From: Lenzites betulinus | Taxonomy: Eukaryota > Basidiomycota > Agaricomycetes > Polyporales > Polyporaceae | DNA length: 64,000 nt | NCBI GenBank assembly: GCA_022264855.1 | Contig: JABYQU010000036.1 | Location: 1-64,000 of the forward strand | Direction: 5' to 3' | Shown here: in pieces, positions 1 through 11,300 of the stretch | Position numbering within the stretch: the stretch's first letter is position 1 | How the letters are laid out: the number at the start of each line of letters is the position of its first letter | Notes under the pieces: model-generated | Database searches by the model: none | The model's input: only the letters and a program-made list of their open reading frames with translations | Told to the model about the DNA's origin: nothing | Program-made: the position numbers and the translations under genes

Positions 1-458
1 GAATCCAGGTGGAAAGCCACCAAGGCCGCTTCCTCAGCGTGGATTTGGGCCCCGATGGGTGCGCCGGACGGCAGGCAAGTAGGTTGTGCATGTGGGGCAG
101 GCCCGTTGGGGGTCGCTTGTACTGAACTCATTTTTAATTATGCCCTGTGTCCTTGCATCCCCTCCTTTCCTTGGCTTGTAGAATGTATTGTGCCTATGTA
201 GCCAGCGATGACCAGTATCATAATAAATCTATTCAATTATGTGTGCTAGCACCCCGTCCCGTTCATGAGCTACCCAGGGAGAGCAGCTGCTAGCTCGCCA
301 ACCTGCCGGCGGTTATGGCTTCCTGGGGCCCATGGCGAGCCACCTTGATTTCGACAGCAAGCCACCTGGATTTAGGTGGCTTGCCGCACTCGTGGATACC
401 ACTTGGCTCAGCGCTCGTTTCCCGTGTCTCGTGATGCCACCTGGATCCCGGTAGATTC
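1..458. other. intergenic, no gene recognised
   Basis: No open frame here carries a recognisable motif. The notable structure is a perfect 9-bp-arm palindrome at about 359-382 (AAGCCACCT, 6-base spacer, AGGTGGCTT). The core CCACCTGGAT recurs near 438-447 and, reversed, near 4-13. These look like remnants of repetitive DNA. The last 8 bases (451-458, GTAGATTC) are the left target duplication of the next element. Confidence 0.5.
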
Positions 459-1716
459 CAAACCATCGAACCCGCTGGGACCCAACCGGTCCCAAATTCC
501 CCGGGAGTCCCAGAACTCACGTGATGAGCCAAACAAGACACGCGGCATGCCCATATCCGGTGACTCATCATATCTCAGCGCTCAGCGCTAACGTTTATCA
601 CAAATTATCACTCGTCGTCGGCTACCGTACGACTCCGCCTCATCGTTGAGTGCATTAACGTTAATGTTCAACTAGCGAGAGGGAAGTACATTGTACTGTA
701 GATCCGAGTACATTTGTGTGCCGACATACTGAGCATATATTGGGAACCTACTCTATTATCCGAGTCTACACGAAAGGGGAAACTTAACTAATATAGCATT
801 CAAACCGATGATTTGATAGAGAAATGCATTGACACTTGAACGTTTGAATTATGGAGGGCGGGGCAGGTACCTGATAGTACGTGCAAATAGACCTTGGTTT
901 GTCAACCGAATAGTTGCGGTGATAGCGGCGCGGACAAGCTATGGAACGGCCAACATAGCTGATTTTATCCATGAAGATACAGTAAGCATACCGTGACGGT
1001 ATAGCGATGTTGTACAAACAGGTAGCGCGCCGTCACGGAGGGTGAACAAAGTAGTACGGTAGGAGGTAGGTTCTGTCAATGTCATAACACCGTCGTTCTG
1101 ACGGTAGTTTGGGCACTCCGGGCGGAGGCAAACCCGTGTGTGGGGGGAGGGAGAAAATATCGCCATAACTTAGCATGTCCAGATAGATGTTTGATAGATG
1201 AATAAGGGGACGCTTGACACACGCACCTATACCACGCTGGAGGCCGTGCTCCGGGAACATATACACATCCTCCCTCGTTGCTTGAGCGGCGCTATCGGTC
1301 CAGATTGAGCACGTACCAGTATCAATTAACCTCAATCAAGCTTTTTTGAAGCAAATCTCCGACGAATTTAAGAACATAGGCGGGAGGAGAGGAAGAGGCT
1401 GCCTTTTGTCGAGCAGAGAGTGCTCGAAGTGTAGCCGCAGAATCTTAGTGAGTCGAATGAAGCCAGCGGCATGGTCCACAGGGATGTCAGCCAGGTTATG
1501 CGTTATGAAGGTCAACTCAGAGATGTCCCGTAGAGCGATCATAAGGTGCACAACGGTGGATAGAACTCAGGGGATAATCAATGTGAAGCGCCGCGCGCGC
1601 TGGGGAATGACGATTACATAGTGATTACATGTATCTAATCTAACGCGTTATCGTAGCGCTCGTGGGAGTCCCAGGGAGTCCCAGGGAAGTTGGGTCCCAG
1701 CGGGTCCGATGTTCTC
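459..1716. mobile_element. probable non-autonomous hAT-like DNA transposon (about 1.26 kb)
   Basis: The two ends form an inverted repeat. The left end carries CATCGAACCCGCTGGGACCC just inside 464, and the right end carries its reverse complement near 1689-1713 with one mismatch over about 24 bases. The block is bounded by an exact 8-bp direct repeat, GTAGATTC, at 451-458 and 1717-1724. An 8-bp target duplication is typical of the hAT superfamily. The outermost five or so bases of the two ends do not pair well, which weakens the boundary call. No transposase is visible. A minus-strand frame at about 1336-1551 has leucine-rich, F-box-tail-like character, but I would not call it a gene. Confidence 0.45.
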
Positions 1717-1728
1717 GTAGATTCATGT

Positions 1729-1910
1729 AGGACCCCGGCAATCCCTGCAAGAGCTCACATCCCTCGAAACCCCGAAAATGGGGCCTCCAGAGGGCCATTT
1801 TTCAGGCACAATTACCATATTTAGTAATAATTACCATAAAAGGAACCCCGAAAACGCCGTTTTCAGGCGATTTTTGGGATGTGAGCTCTTGGTGGATTAG
1901 CCGGGGTCCT
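1729..1910. mobile_element. 182-bp hAT-type MITE with 8-bp TSD
   Basis: The element begins AGGACCCCGGC and ends GCCGGGGTCCT. The inverted repeat continues inward through CAAGAGCTCACATCCC on the left and its complement on the right, giving about 35 bp of imperfect terminal inverted repeat. It is flanked by the exact 8-bp duplication ATTCATGT at 1721-1728 and 1911-1918. Its size, lack of coding capacity, palindromic subterminal segments and 8-bp duplication fit a miniature element mobilised by a hAT transposase. The left duplication overlaps by four bases the right duplication of the neighbouring element. Confidence 0.8.
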
Positions 1911-1918
1911 ATTCATGT

Positions 1919-2410
1919 ACGGCGGTGTATGTTTCACTCAACATGAGCGGTCGGACCTTCGAGCGCATAGGGGTGTCGTTACATACTGGTGCTCAACCAT
2001 TTGTGTGTGTTCTGACATACCTTTACATATCAGCACTACCTATGGGCTTCAGCGGCCGACATGGCCTACGAAGTAGCGGGCGCCTGGTCAGCTGGCCACC
2101 GTTTCACTCGACTGTGCCGACATGATCGATCGGACCTTCCCCGCCCATAGCCCATCTACCTCAACACTCACTCACTCAACATAGATTATCGGACATTGAA
2201 CCGTATATAAGGTGTTCACTACGACATTCTGACTCGGACATAGGGCCCATTGTTAGGCCATTTCTATCGACATTACGATCGGACATATTATAGTATAGGC
2301 ATGGGTCCTTGACAAACGCGCGTTGCGCGCGACACGCTATCTTGACTGTATGCTACCACCATCTGTCCTGATTGGCAACTACACGCTCTCGGGGGTGGTA
2401 TAACTCGTCC
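1919..2410. other. intergenic, degenerate short repeats
   Basis: No gene is seen. Three degenerate copies of a motif built around CACTCAACAT followed by a CGGACCTTC or CGGACATTG block occur near 1935-1970, 2106-2151 and 2172-2210. They lie upstream of the RING gene and may be decayed repeats or promoter elements. Confidence 0.35.
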
Positions 2411-3956
2411 ATGGCTCCCTATCTGTGCAGCATCTGCCAGGACCTTCACCGTCTCGACCATCTACGTAGTCTTCCGTGTGGTGAGTTGCGCCCCATTTCG
2501 CTCTCTTTGGAGCTGTTCATTGGGATGGAAGCTCTAACCAGACATGCGCAACGCCGTGTATTGCCTACTTATTATCTACGCGCGTTTCACAGGCCACACA
2601 TTTTGCCACAACTGCATCAAGCGTTGCATTGACGTTGCCGCAGGCAGACGAAGAATACCTGACCCCAATGTACTATGCCCGAGCTGCCGCAGGCCGTTCA
2701 AGGGCGGCCAAGAACACGTTCTATATCTAGATGATAGTGACCCCGACTCTGCCACCGCAGCTAAGCCGTGTCACAGCGACGCGGTGCACGCTCGAATCCA
2801 AACGGCGGTGCGCGAGGTGAACAAGGTCCAGGACGACCTCCGGCTCCAGACGGTGCAGAAGGCTGCGCAGGAGGTAGAGAAGGTAGTCGAGCTGAGTGAG
2901 GGCCTTGAGGAATGCCACCTCGTGCGTGTCTACCTGTGCACGGCTGTTTAGTGCCATCGTCACTATTCGTTGACCTGGCATGCTACTACAGAGCCTCTTG
3001 ACGGCGGTTGCGGCGCGCTGGCGGAACATGCTTCCGATGTTTATCGAACTTAACGCTAAACGTAACGAAGCTCTGGAGCTCCGGGAGAAGTTGAGACGGG
3101 CAAAGGAGGAAAGAAACGCGGCGGTGGCTGAGAGGACCCATGCGGAGGATATCGCGAGTCAGGCCATTGAAACCACTGCTCGAGCTCACCGGGTGGTTCA
3201 AGATCATGTAGACAAGGCAGATGCGCTGAAGAAAGAGATAGAGCAACTCAAGAAGATCCACAAGGAGGAGTTGACCGCGCAGCAAGAGCGGTTGAGCATG
3301 TTGACTACCAACCTGGGGCGGCACAAGGCGAAGGTATATATCTTCTCTATGCTGTGGGTTTAGGACTGAATTGACTGAAACTATCACGCAGGAAGCTAAG
3401 CAGAAGTTGGAGTTGGACAAACTCCGAGCGGAGAACGCCAGCCTGGCTGCGTCGCAACTCATCTCCCTCGAAGTAGAGGACGGAGATCCCGAGCTCCAGC
3501 TAGGGAATGCCCAGGTGCGCCAGTCCGGAGTACTGCTTGAAGAATAAAAGGACTAACGCATGCCGCACCCGATAGAGATGCGATATGTCAGGGTCGCAGG
3601 CGACTTTCGAGCGGCTCTCTAGCTCGTCTCGGAAATGCAAAGGTTCCGAAGATGACTTTGTCGTGCTTGAATCACAGCTACGGGAAAGCGACGACGACGA
3701 GCCGGTCCAGCATACACCTCCGGTGCGGCTGCGCAAGACATCGTCGAAAATATCTTTGGCACCCAAGCCCAGCGTCTTCCGCTCCGATTGGCAGATTCCG
3801 CCAGAACAGGTCAAACAGAATGGGGTCGGGCGTATGCTGCAGCGGCCTCTGTCCACCTCCGTGTCGGCGGCCTTCCCCTTATCGTTGGACCAGAAGGGCA
3901 GGCCCCTCAAGCCTGTGCAGACTGGCTCGAGGAAGCGGATGCGTGGTCTTTCTTGA
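2411..3956 (+). CDS. RING-finger coiled-coil protein (probable E3 ubiquitin ligase)
   Basis: Spliced product of about 406 aa from five exons (about 2411-2480, 2593-2921, 2992-3333, 3392-3514, 3600-3956), all joined in frame with GT..AG introns. The N-terminus is a C3HC4 RING: CSIC at residues 6-9, GHTFCHNC across the first splice junction, and CPSC before RRPF. Intron 1 therefore splits the RING between its metal-ligand pairs. A long charged helix rich in Glu, Lys, Arg and Ala follows (exons 2-4), predicted to be coiled coil. The C-terminus is Ser/Pro-rich and basic, ending near SRKRMRGLS. RING proteins of this layout usually bind an E2 enzyme and oligomerise through the helix; substrate and location cannot be inferred. 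The ATG chosen is the one opening directly onto the RING. Orthology beyond the RING is not recognised. Confidence 0.8.
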
Positions 3957-4542
3957 ACGCCCTCTGACACGCATACACGGCTCGGATGTCCTTTTTTGTT
4001 CGCAATATATCGGTGAGTTCAGTACTCCTGATCGCTTCATGGTTCTCGGCACAGCGCATAGCTACTAACTCTCGTGTCCGACAGCTTCCAGCTTCCATTT
4101 GCTTTAGCGTTTACCATCATTGCCATGCCCCTCACGACGTGCGGCGGTGCAGCTTCTCGTACGCCTCCTTCGAGGGGCCTGACATGTAAATCTGCCCAGC
4201 GAGAGTATTTACACTGGCCGCATGTGGAGTCGAGTCTACAAGTATAACACCTGCATCTCTTACAACTACGTCCTGTATGTTTGATCAGTATATGAGTATC
4301 ACCATCATGCCGCAGAAGTCGGAGACCGCATCGAATTCGATATAGCGACCACTGTTGCGATCGTGGGAAAGCGCTGCCGCCCAGCGAGCTCGCCGCGCAC
4401 AGCGTTCCCGACATCAAAAATGACACCCTCCTCCCCGTCGTTCCGTCACCGTGCTTGAGCCTTGAAGCCTGTGCTGCCCCTCTCTACACACCTCCGGCGC
4501 CGACGACGACCGCTCCTTCCATACATCGCTCTTTTGAAGTAA
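3957..4542. other. intergenic, nothing recognised
   Basis: This spacer lies between two genes on the same strand. It must hold the 3' end of the RING gene and the promoter of the coiled-coil gene. No conserved frame, repeat or RNA gene was seen. The last 100 bases are C/T-rich on the plus strand, as is usual before fungal start sites. Confidence 0.4.
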
Positions 4543-6436
4543 ATGTCCAACGGGTCCGGATATCTTGCCTCCCCGCTCTCCCCGCCCCGCCCCACCTCTC
4601 GTCCGTCCTCGCGAGGGTCGATCCGCTCCATAGCACGGTCGTCGAGCCCCAGCGTATCATTAGGAGACGACAACGGTACGTGCCGGACGCTCATTCTCCC
4701 GGAGCCACCACGGTTGACAGGTCATTGTGATCACGCCCTGCCGCCCACACAGTGGCCATCCGGAACCAGCTGTCCACGCTGAAGCACAACATCCGCCACC
4801 AGCAAGCCCAGTACAACGCGCTCGAGAAGGAAGTCCTCCGCGGCCCGCGCCCGCTGCCCCCCGGAATTTTCAACTCGCCCCCGATGTCTCCCGCCGAGCT
4901 CGACACGATGCCGCATACACAGACGTACACGCCGCGCATCGCGCGCCGGAGCAGCTACGACGCGCTGCAGGGCCTCGCAGGGCCCGACTCCAGCCTGCCG
5001 CTCCCCAGGAGAGACAACGAGAACAGCATCCGGGAGGGCATCCCGACGTCCTCTGGGTCCGGGCACAGGCCCTCGAGTCCAATGCGGACACTAAGCCGTA
5101 CGTCCAGCTTTCCTATTACTGCCAAGGCCCCGTATTGAGTTCTGTCAGGTATCCCTGTATCCTCAGTAGGTATGTCGAAAGTGTGCATCTATGTTTCTTG
5201 CGCGTCCGTCAAGGTTCCGCGGGCGTCCCACAGCTCTCGTCGCTTGCCGGCCGGCCTCGCATAATCATTACGACGGCGAATGACCGTCTGTACCGTGTGA
5301 ATCCGAGTCGCCGGCTGGTGCAATGCATCCTTCATATATGATATCGGCCACCATCGATGACGTACCGCAGGGCTGTCTTCACCCCTCACCCGCCTCTTCC
5401 GCGTACCCGTCCCGTTCACTGACATGGACCCCGCAGGAAACGCGCGCGCGCTGGCGGAGGAAGACAGCGGGAACACGTCACAGTCCCACCACCTCTCCGT
5501 GTCGACGTCGTCGATGAGCGGCGGCACGTCCCCGCGGCGACAGTCGTTCGCGCCGGGGAACACGACGAAGGTGCTCGCAGACCTCCAGGCGGGCGTGCTG
5601 AACGCGAAGAACGCGCTCGAAAACACGAAGGCTCAGCTGCGCGTGAGCCAGCGGCAGGTGAGCCAGCTGACGCGGCAGACGGAGGATCTGAAGGAGGTCC
5701 GGGAGCGGCTGCGGCTGGAGAACGAGGGCTTGAATAACGTCGTGGCGCGGAAGGAGCGGCTGCTGCAGGAGGTGCGTCTGGGGGGTTTCGGGGACTTGCG
5801 GTGCGTGCTGATGTGCGTGTGACAGGTGCTCGACCGCGCGCGGAAAGCGGAGGCAGAGGTGATCACGTTGAGATCTCAATTGAAGAACGAGACATCGACA
5901 TCGAAGAAGACGATCCGCGAGATGGAGACCTCCGTGGTGGAGTGCACGGCCCGCACGCAGAAGGCGGAGCAGGAGTACACTGTGCTACGAGACTCGGTCA
6001 AAGGCCTCGTGGCGTCGTTCCAAACCGAGGCGGAGAATCTGCGGGAGGAGATGCGGCGGCGCGAAGACAAGCTGAAGACCGATGCGGAGGAGATGGGTCG
6101 GAAGTATCGCTTGCTGGTCGAGCAGATCAAGAAGGAGCGGGAGGAGGGCGGGGAGGGTATTGGGGAGCTGCGGCGGTTGACGAAGGAGAACGAACGAATA
6201 GGGAAGGAAATCGAGGAGGGACTTCGGACGGAGATGCGACAGTTACGGACGGAAGTCGACCGGTCAGCAAAAGACAGCGAAGAGGCTTCACAGACTGCAA
6301 AGTATGTACCCCCTACCTGTGGCGTCCAGCGGCAGCTGACATGGGTGCTTTCCGCAGAGACCTTGCTGCAGAACTTGGTCGGCTACGACGGCTTATGCGA
6401 CAAGCGGGTGCCGCTGCGCGCAACGGACCGTCATGA
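4543..6436 (+). CDS. long coiled-coil protein, possibly SHE3-like
   Basis: Multi-exon gene. Exon 1 (4543-4675) encodes a Ser/Pro/Arg-rich leader (MSNGSGYLASPLSPPRP). Exon 2, from 4753, opens the conserved helix with IRNQLSTLKHNIRHQQAQ. Later exons from about 5424 encode a nearly uninterrupted coiled coil with heptad-like Leu, Glu, Lys and Arg spacing. The last exon ends in ELGRLRRLMRQ and stops at 6436. The opening helix motif resembles fungal proteins annotated as SWI5-dependent HO expression protein 3 (an mRNA-transport adaptor) or cytoskeletal coiled-coil proteins, but coiled coils attract false matches, so the function is tentative. The junctions between about 5100 and 5430 are the least certain part of the model. 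A 9-kb retrotransposon lies 417 bp downstream of the stop. Confidence 0.65.
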
Positions 6437-6853
6437 ACGTTCGAACCCCCATTCTTATACATCCATTCACTTATCCCGTATTTCGCACTTCATATGTTGT
6501 TTATCGACTTCGCCGCTTTGCTGTCTAATCTTATACCCAGGACGCGCGATCCTGACATTCCGATATCCAGGACCGGGGGACTTCCTAATCATATACTATT
6601 CCTTACATCATCTATGGCCATTGTCGTGAATCTCCACGATGGACAACGCACTTGTAGAACATGTTTTGTACTCGCAAGTTATGTATATGACTTATCTTGA
6701 GTCCACAACTTGTCGGACTCGAGTCAGCCTCCACGCAGCCCCTATGTGCTTGGCCAGACGTGTGTAGCCGGCAGAACTATGCCACTGTTTTGCGGGCCCA
6801 GTGAGAGTGTGTGCAACCGCGTGCAAGCATTGCGTCAAGATCATCTCAGCTTT
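6437..6853. other. intergenic 3' flank up to the retrotransposon
   Basis: Downstream region of the coiled-coil gene; no gene is seen. The last five bases (6849-6853, GCTTT) are the left copy of the retrotransposon target duplication. Before insertion this region joined directly to 16010, so the original gap to the cystathionine beta-synthase start was about 590 bp. Confidence 0.6.
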
Positions 6854-7289
6854 TGTTGTAAGCGGGAGTGAGAATGAGCGCTTACGGGTTCTTAGTTAGA
6901 TTTAATCTCCTTCCTAACCGAGATCAGATCGCGGATAACGTCTTCAGGTAAGTAGGTTAAAGCAGCGCGCGGCAATGCTAACTCTTACTTAGGTCGAGGT
7001 GGACTTAATCGCACCTCGAGTACTTAGGCGTTCACGCAAGGTGTTACGGGATAGAAGATAGATAGATAGTCCAAATGCTCGAGGGCCGTGGTATATATAC
7101 AGGTAGATGAATAGTTCTGGACACTTCCTGGTATAAAGGGGAATAAGTAGCCAGAAAGGGGATGAGAAGTGTGGACAAAATAGACAAAAGGACAACAAAC
7201 GTGCTACGGGCCGGCCGTAAGTAAGACAAGTAAAGACCGTGTTGACTCTCAGACGTTCAAGCTAGTTCTAGATGATCGATACCACAACA
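6854..7289 (-). repeat. 3' LTR of the gypsy element
   Basis: 436-bp direct repeat of 15574-16009 with no difference seen, beginning TGTTGT and ending ACAACA. It holds a TATA-like palindrome (gtatatatac, about 7090-7099) and a short GATA tandem run. The third ORF ends 45 bp before it. The stretch next to it (7290-7300) reads CTGGGGGGCGCG on the coding strand, only a weak polypurine tract. Confidence 0.95.
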
Positions 7290-7334
7290 CGCGCCCCCCA
7301 GAGTGAACACGGTCCTTTGCGCGCCATGCCGATC

Positions 7335-8234
7335 TTACGGGGAGTCGTCGTCGGAGCCGCCCCCGAAAATGTCTTCTCCGGTGACCGGCGAATCGTCGCC
7401 CGGTCCAGCGGAGAAGTCGGGGGAGTTCGCCGGAGGCGGAGGGGGATCCCGGGCGCGTCGCGGGTCCGTGGTTTGTCCCCGGTAAAGTACTACCTGGTTC
7501 GGGGCCCCACTGGACAGCACCGGGTGCAGGATGAGCTCCCTGCACAGGCTGGCGACGGTGGGCGGAGGAGTCGGAGAGGTGGGGCCGCGAAGAGACTCGG
7601 AGGGTCGGTAGGGAACCAACGCGGCTTCGGCGTCGCGGCCATAGATCGGGTGATTGATCATAGTGGTGCACGCCATGTCGCGGAGACGTAGGAGCCGCGT
7701 CGTGAGATCGGCCGAGTCCCATACCCATTCGCTGCATCCTTGGAGCTCGCGCGTTCGTCGCGTAGCGCGGTCGATCCAAGTCATAGCCTCCCTTCCGACC
7801 TGCTGTAGTTCTCCCCACTGTCGCCACCAGTCCTCGGGAGTCCTTCGACCGACGAGCGGGTTCGCGCCCCGCGTGATGCGTAAGATGCGTGGCTCGTCTA
7901 GACCCAGCTCCGCGCAGGCGTTGCTCCGTATCTCCGTGGGAAGCGGGCCGACGGTGGTCCCCGGCAGGTAAGACTGCGAAGCAGCGACGATTTTCCCTGC
8001 CGTGTCGAGAAGGTGGAACCATACCGCCTGTGCCAGGGTATCGTCGGCACTGTAGTATCTCGTTCCGTCCTCCATGATCTCCTGCTTGAAGTAGCGATTC
8101 ACGAGCGGGTTGCTAGGTTCGAGATAAAGAGGTTGGGTCAAGAAAGGGAAGTGAGGGATTGTGCGGTCCGGGGCGTAAGGGAGCACTTCATTCCCGACGG
8201 GAACGGAGCTAGAGGAAGCGATAGAGGAGTTCAT
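7335..8234 (-). CDS. accessory ORF3 of the gypsy element, function unknown
   Basis: Uninterrupted 299-codon frame between pol and the 3' LTR, starting 149 bp after the pol stop. The first in-frame ATG is at 8234; a longer frame upstream would need a GTG start. The protein has a Ser-rich start, a central Trp/Arg-rich region with TPEDWWRQWGELQQ and YSADDTLAQAVWFHLLD, and a Pro/Asp/Gly-rich acidic tail ending in GGGSDDDSP. No membrane helix or signal peptide is visible, so it is not a typical envelope protein despite its envelope-like position. It shows no nuclease, protease or zinc motif that I recognise. That the frame is open at the same age as gag and pol suggests it is functional. It may be a Gag-like, chaperone or host-interaction protein, but the sequence does not decide. 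Confidence 0.75.
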   Translation of the reverse strand: MNSSIASSSSVPVGNEVLPYAPDRTIPHFPFLTQPLYLEPSNPLVNRYFKQEIMEDGTRYYSADDTLAQAVWFHLLDTAGKIVAASQSYLPGTTVGPLPTEIRSNACAELGLDEPRILRITRGANPLVGRRTPEDWWRQWGELQQVGREAMTWIDRATRRTRELQGCSEWVWDSADLTTRLLRLRDMACTTMINHPIYGRDAEAALVPYRPSESLRGPTSPTPPPTVASLCRELILHPVLSSGAPNQVVLYRGQTTDPRRARDPPPPPANSPDFSAGPGDDSPVTGEDIFGGGSDDDSP

Positions 8235-8382
8235 GATGAAGTGTGTGGCGGAACCGGTCCGTTTCAACACGCGTGATGAGGTGTGAGGGGAAGATGAGAA
8301 GGTCGGCGGTGCGTGGTAGCTGAAGGAGTCTGAGGTGCCGTTCTAGTTGCGCGGGGCCCTCTCCTTAAATACCGGACGGCGT

Positions 8383-11300
8383 TCAAAGGGCTTTCGCCTT
8401 TGGCTTCCTTCGTCGTTTGTCATCCAACCTGCTACTCTTCCTTGTCCCGGACGGCTGCGGTGGAGGTGTGGCTACGGCGTCTTTGACAACATGTGGCTCG
8501 GTGGGTGGCTTCTTTGGCGTTTCTTTCGTTTGTCGAGCTTGCCATTCTTGCAGCACCTTCGGAGCGTTCCGCAGCTCGTCCTTCGTTAGCCATTCATCAT
8601 CCTCAGGTCCAAAGTCGGCGAAACGTACCCTGTACTGTACAATTCGTCGTCCCTTTCGCCCTTGTTTCCATCTTTGTCCTATGATTCTTTCTACCTCCAT
8701 TTCGGGAAGAGTCTCGAAGTTGTCGCGACCGAGTTGCTTCGTAGGGCGCTCTCCAAACTCGGTTGGCGACTTGCGGTAGGGTTCTAGATGTGCGATGTTG
8801 AGGACGGGATGTATGTTGTAGGAGGCGGGTAGCCTTAGTCGGTACGCTACCGGACTCACCTTCTGCAGGATCTCGAAAGGGCCGTCGTATTTCATGAGCA
8901 ATTTACGTCCTCGTCCGCTTTCCTGTCGCAGAAGTTCGAGTGAGTGAGGGTTGAGGACCACGAGGTCGCCTTCTTCAAACTCGTACCGTAGCCGTCCTTT
9001 GTTGTATGCTCTTCGCTGATGAGCCTGTCCGAGTGCGAGGGCGCGCTGCGCTTGAAGTCGTTCTGACGCGAACTGTTCGGCCATCTCGTCGGCGGCTCGA
9101 TGAAGTGACACATCATACTCCCCTGTCTCTCCCCCCCTTGTCGAACGTCGAGGAGGTGGCCGAGGGATGGCGGGACCCGGATGAATCATCGTCGCTGCAG
9201 TAACGGGCGAGTATCCGTGTAGGAGGTAGGCGGGGGCGAAGGTAGTCGCGGTGTGCGGCGTGGAGTTGTACGAAAGCATAAGTCCATCGAGGTGACTTGC
9301 CCAGTCGTCGCGTGCCTGAGAGACGTATGCGCGAAGCGCGATCTCCAACGTCTGGTTGAGGATTTCCGTCTGCCCGTCACTTTGAGGGTGGTGGGCGGTA
9401 GTGAGCGCGCGCCGGATGCCCATGTGCTTGCATAGTTGTCCCCAGAAATCGTGTCGCCAGCGTGTGTCGCGATCCGTGATCACCTGTCGTGGCAAACCGA
9501 AATGAGTGACTATGTGATGGAAGAAGAGCTGCGCAGTTTCCTCAGCTGTGATCGTGGTCGTTGTGGGGATGAAGAGCGCGTACTTCGTGAGCTTGTCCAC
9601 AATGACTAAACAGTTGTCGTATCCGTTCGACTTCGGGAGTTCTGGTATGAAATCCATAGAGACCACTTCGAACGGTCGACTCGGAATCGGAATTGGCTGT
9701 AAGAGACCTACTGGGGCGTGTCGTCGGGGTTTCGCCTTCTGACATATATCGCAAGTGGAGGTGTACTTCTTGATGTCTCGCGACATGCGTGGCCAATAGT
9801 ATGTGCTGGCGACTCGATTGTATGTCCGGTGGAAACCTCCGTGGGCTCCCTCGGTCTTCTCGTCATGTGCTTGCTTCATGATTTCTAAGCGTCGGTTCGT
9901 AGGCACGCACAACCGGCTAGCTCCGTTCCAGTCTTCGAAGTATATGAGCCCTTCGTCGCCTAGGTGGTACTGGGGGTAGCTCACCGTATCTGGATCGTCA
10001 GACTGGAACGCTTCAAGTGCCTTTGCAAACTCTGGATCAGCCAGGTAGTCTGCTCTCCACGCCCTGAGTTCGTCCTCGGAGATTCCGACCATGAGCGCGC
10101 TAGTCAACGCTGCGCAGTACGCAACGGTGTCCTTCGGGTCAGCTTCGTAAGTGTTTACGAGCGACGTCGCGTCTACGGAGATTGGTTCAGTTTCCGAAAG
10201 GGTTCGAGAGTGACGACTCGCTACTTGCAGGAGGCGTTCTTCGAATTGCGGCCCGAGCTCGTCGAAGGCATTCCGCAGCGGGTCATTGACTTGCTCGCCA
10301 AGCGTGAGCGTTGGTTGCTCGATGACGGGCGGGCCTTCATGGTGTGGTACCCGGCGTCGTAAGCGCGAGATGGGATCGACGTTGGAGTGCACGCGACCGG
10401 CTCGGTGGACGATTCGCAACTTGGGATATGCTGAGAATACGGTCCCCCATGTGAGCAGCCGTCGGTTGACATTCTGAAAGGTTCGACTCCATGTTAGTGC
10501 TGCATGGTCTGTGATCGCTAGAATCTCCTCCCCTTCGATGTATGGTTGGAATTTGATCAGACCTTCTTTGAGCGCTAGCGCTTCTCGCTCGGTCGGGGAG
10601 TAATTGCGTTCTGCTGACTTGAGGATGCGCGACCAGTAGGCGATTACTCGCTCGATATGTACGATAGTGTCCTCGAAGTTATCGGCCCATGCGCCGGGGG
10701 TCGGGACGTCCGGATCCGTTTTAGCGATTTGCGTCACCAGTACCGGGACCGTTTCGCCGGCCTTGTGTGCTCGCGCGAGTCGGTCGTACATCCGTGTCCC
10801 TTTGAGGTCCCGTACTGCGATCGGCTGTACCTGTTGGAGGATAGCGGCAAGGCCATAATCGCAGGCGTCAGAGTAAACACGATACGGAAGTCCTGGCATT
10901 GCGTGTGCGCGCACCGGAGCTTGAACGAGTACTTGCTTGCAAAGCTCAAAAGCTTCACGATGCACTGCCTCCCATCGCCACTCGTGTTCCTTCTTGAGCA
11001 GATCGAATAGTGGAGCGGCGATCCACGCGTAGAATGGGACGTATGCTGAAAAATAGACCATCATTCCCAGGAAGGTGTGAAGTTCGCTGACATTACGAGG
11101 CTCCTCCAGGTCGGTGATAGCCTTGACTTTATCGTGGTGAGTCGATAGCCCTAAACGAGAAACCTTTTGTCCCAGTAGCATGAGTGATCGGTATGCGAAA
11201 TGGCACTTAGCTGGCGCGAGAGTGACACCGGCGTCGCCGATGGCGCGTAAGACTTGGTCTACATGTTGGATGTGCTCGTCAAGAGTTCTTGAATAGACTA

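Noticed and set aside
1336..1551. F-box/LRR-like fragment
   Set aside because: The leucine-rich pattern is short, lies inside a probable transposon, and has no F-box.
5801..6436. 211-codon Gly/Arg-rich plus-strand frame over the coiled-coil gene
   Set aside because: It is an alternate frame of the coiled-coil exon; only its last 25 codons, after the final intron, belong to the real protein.
7335..8234. ORF3 as an envelope protein
   Set aside because: The position fits, but there is no signal peptide, membrane anchor or glycoprotein-like cysteine pattern.
10470..10500. GGTTCGACTCC as a tRNA T-arm
   Set aside because: It lies within the pol coding region with no acceptor or anticodon arms around it.
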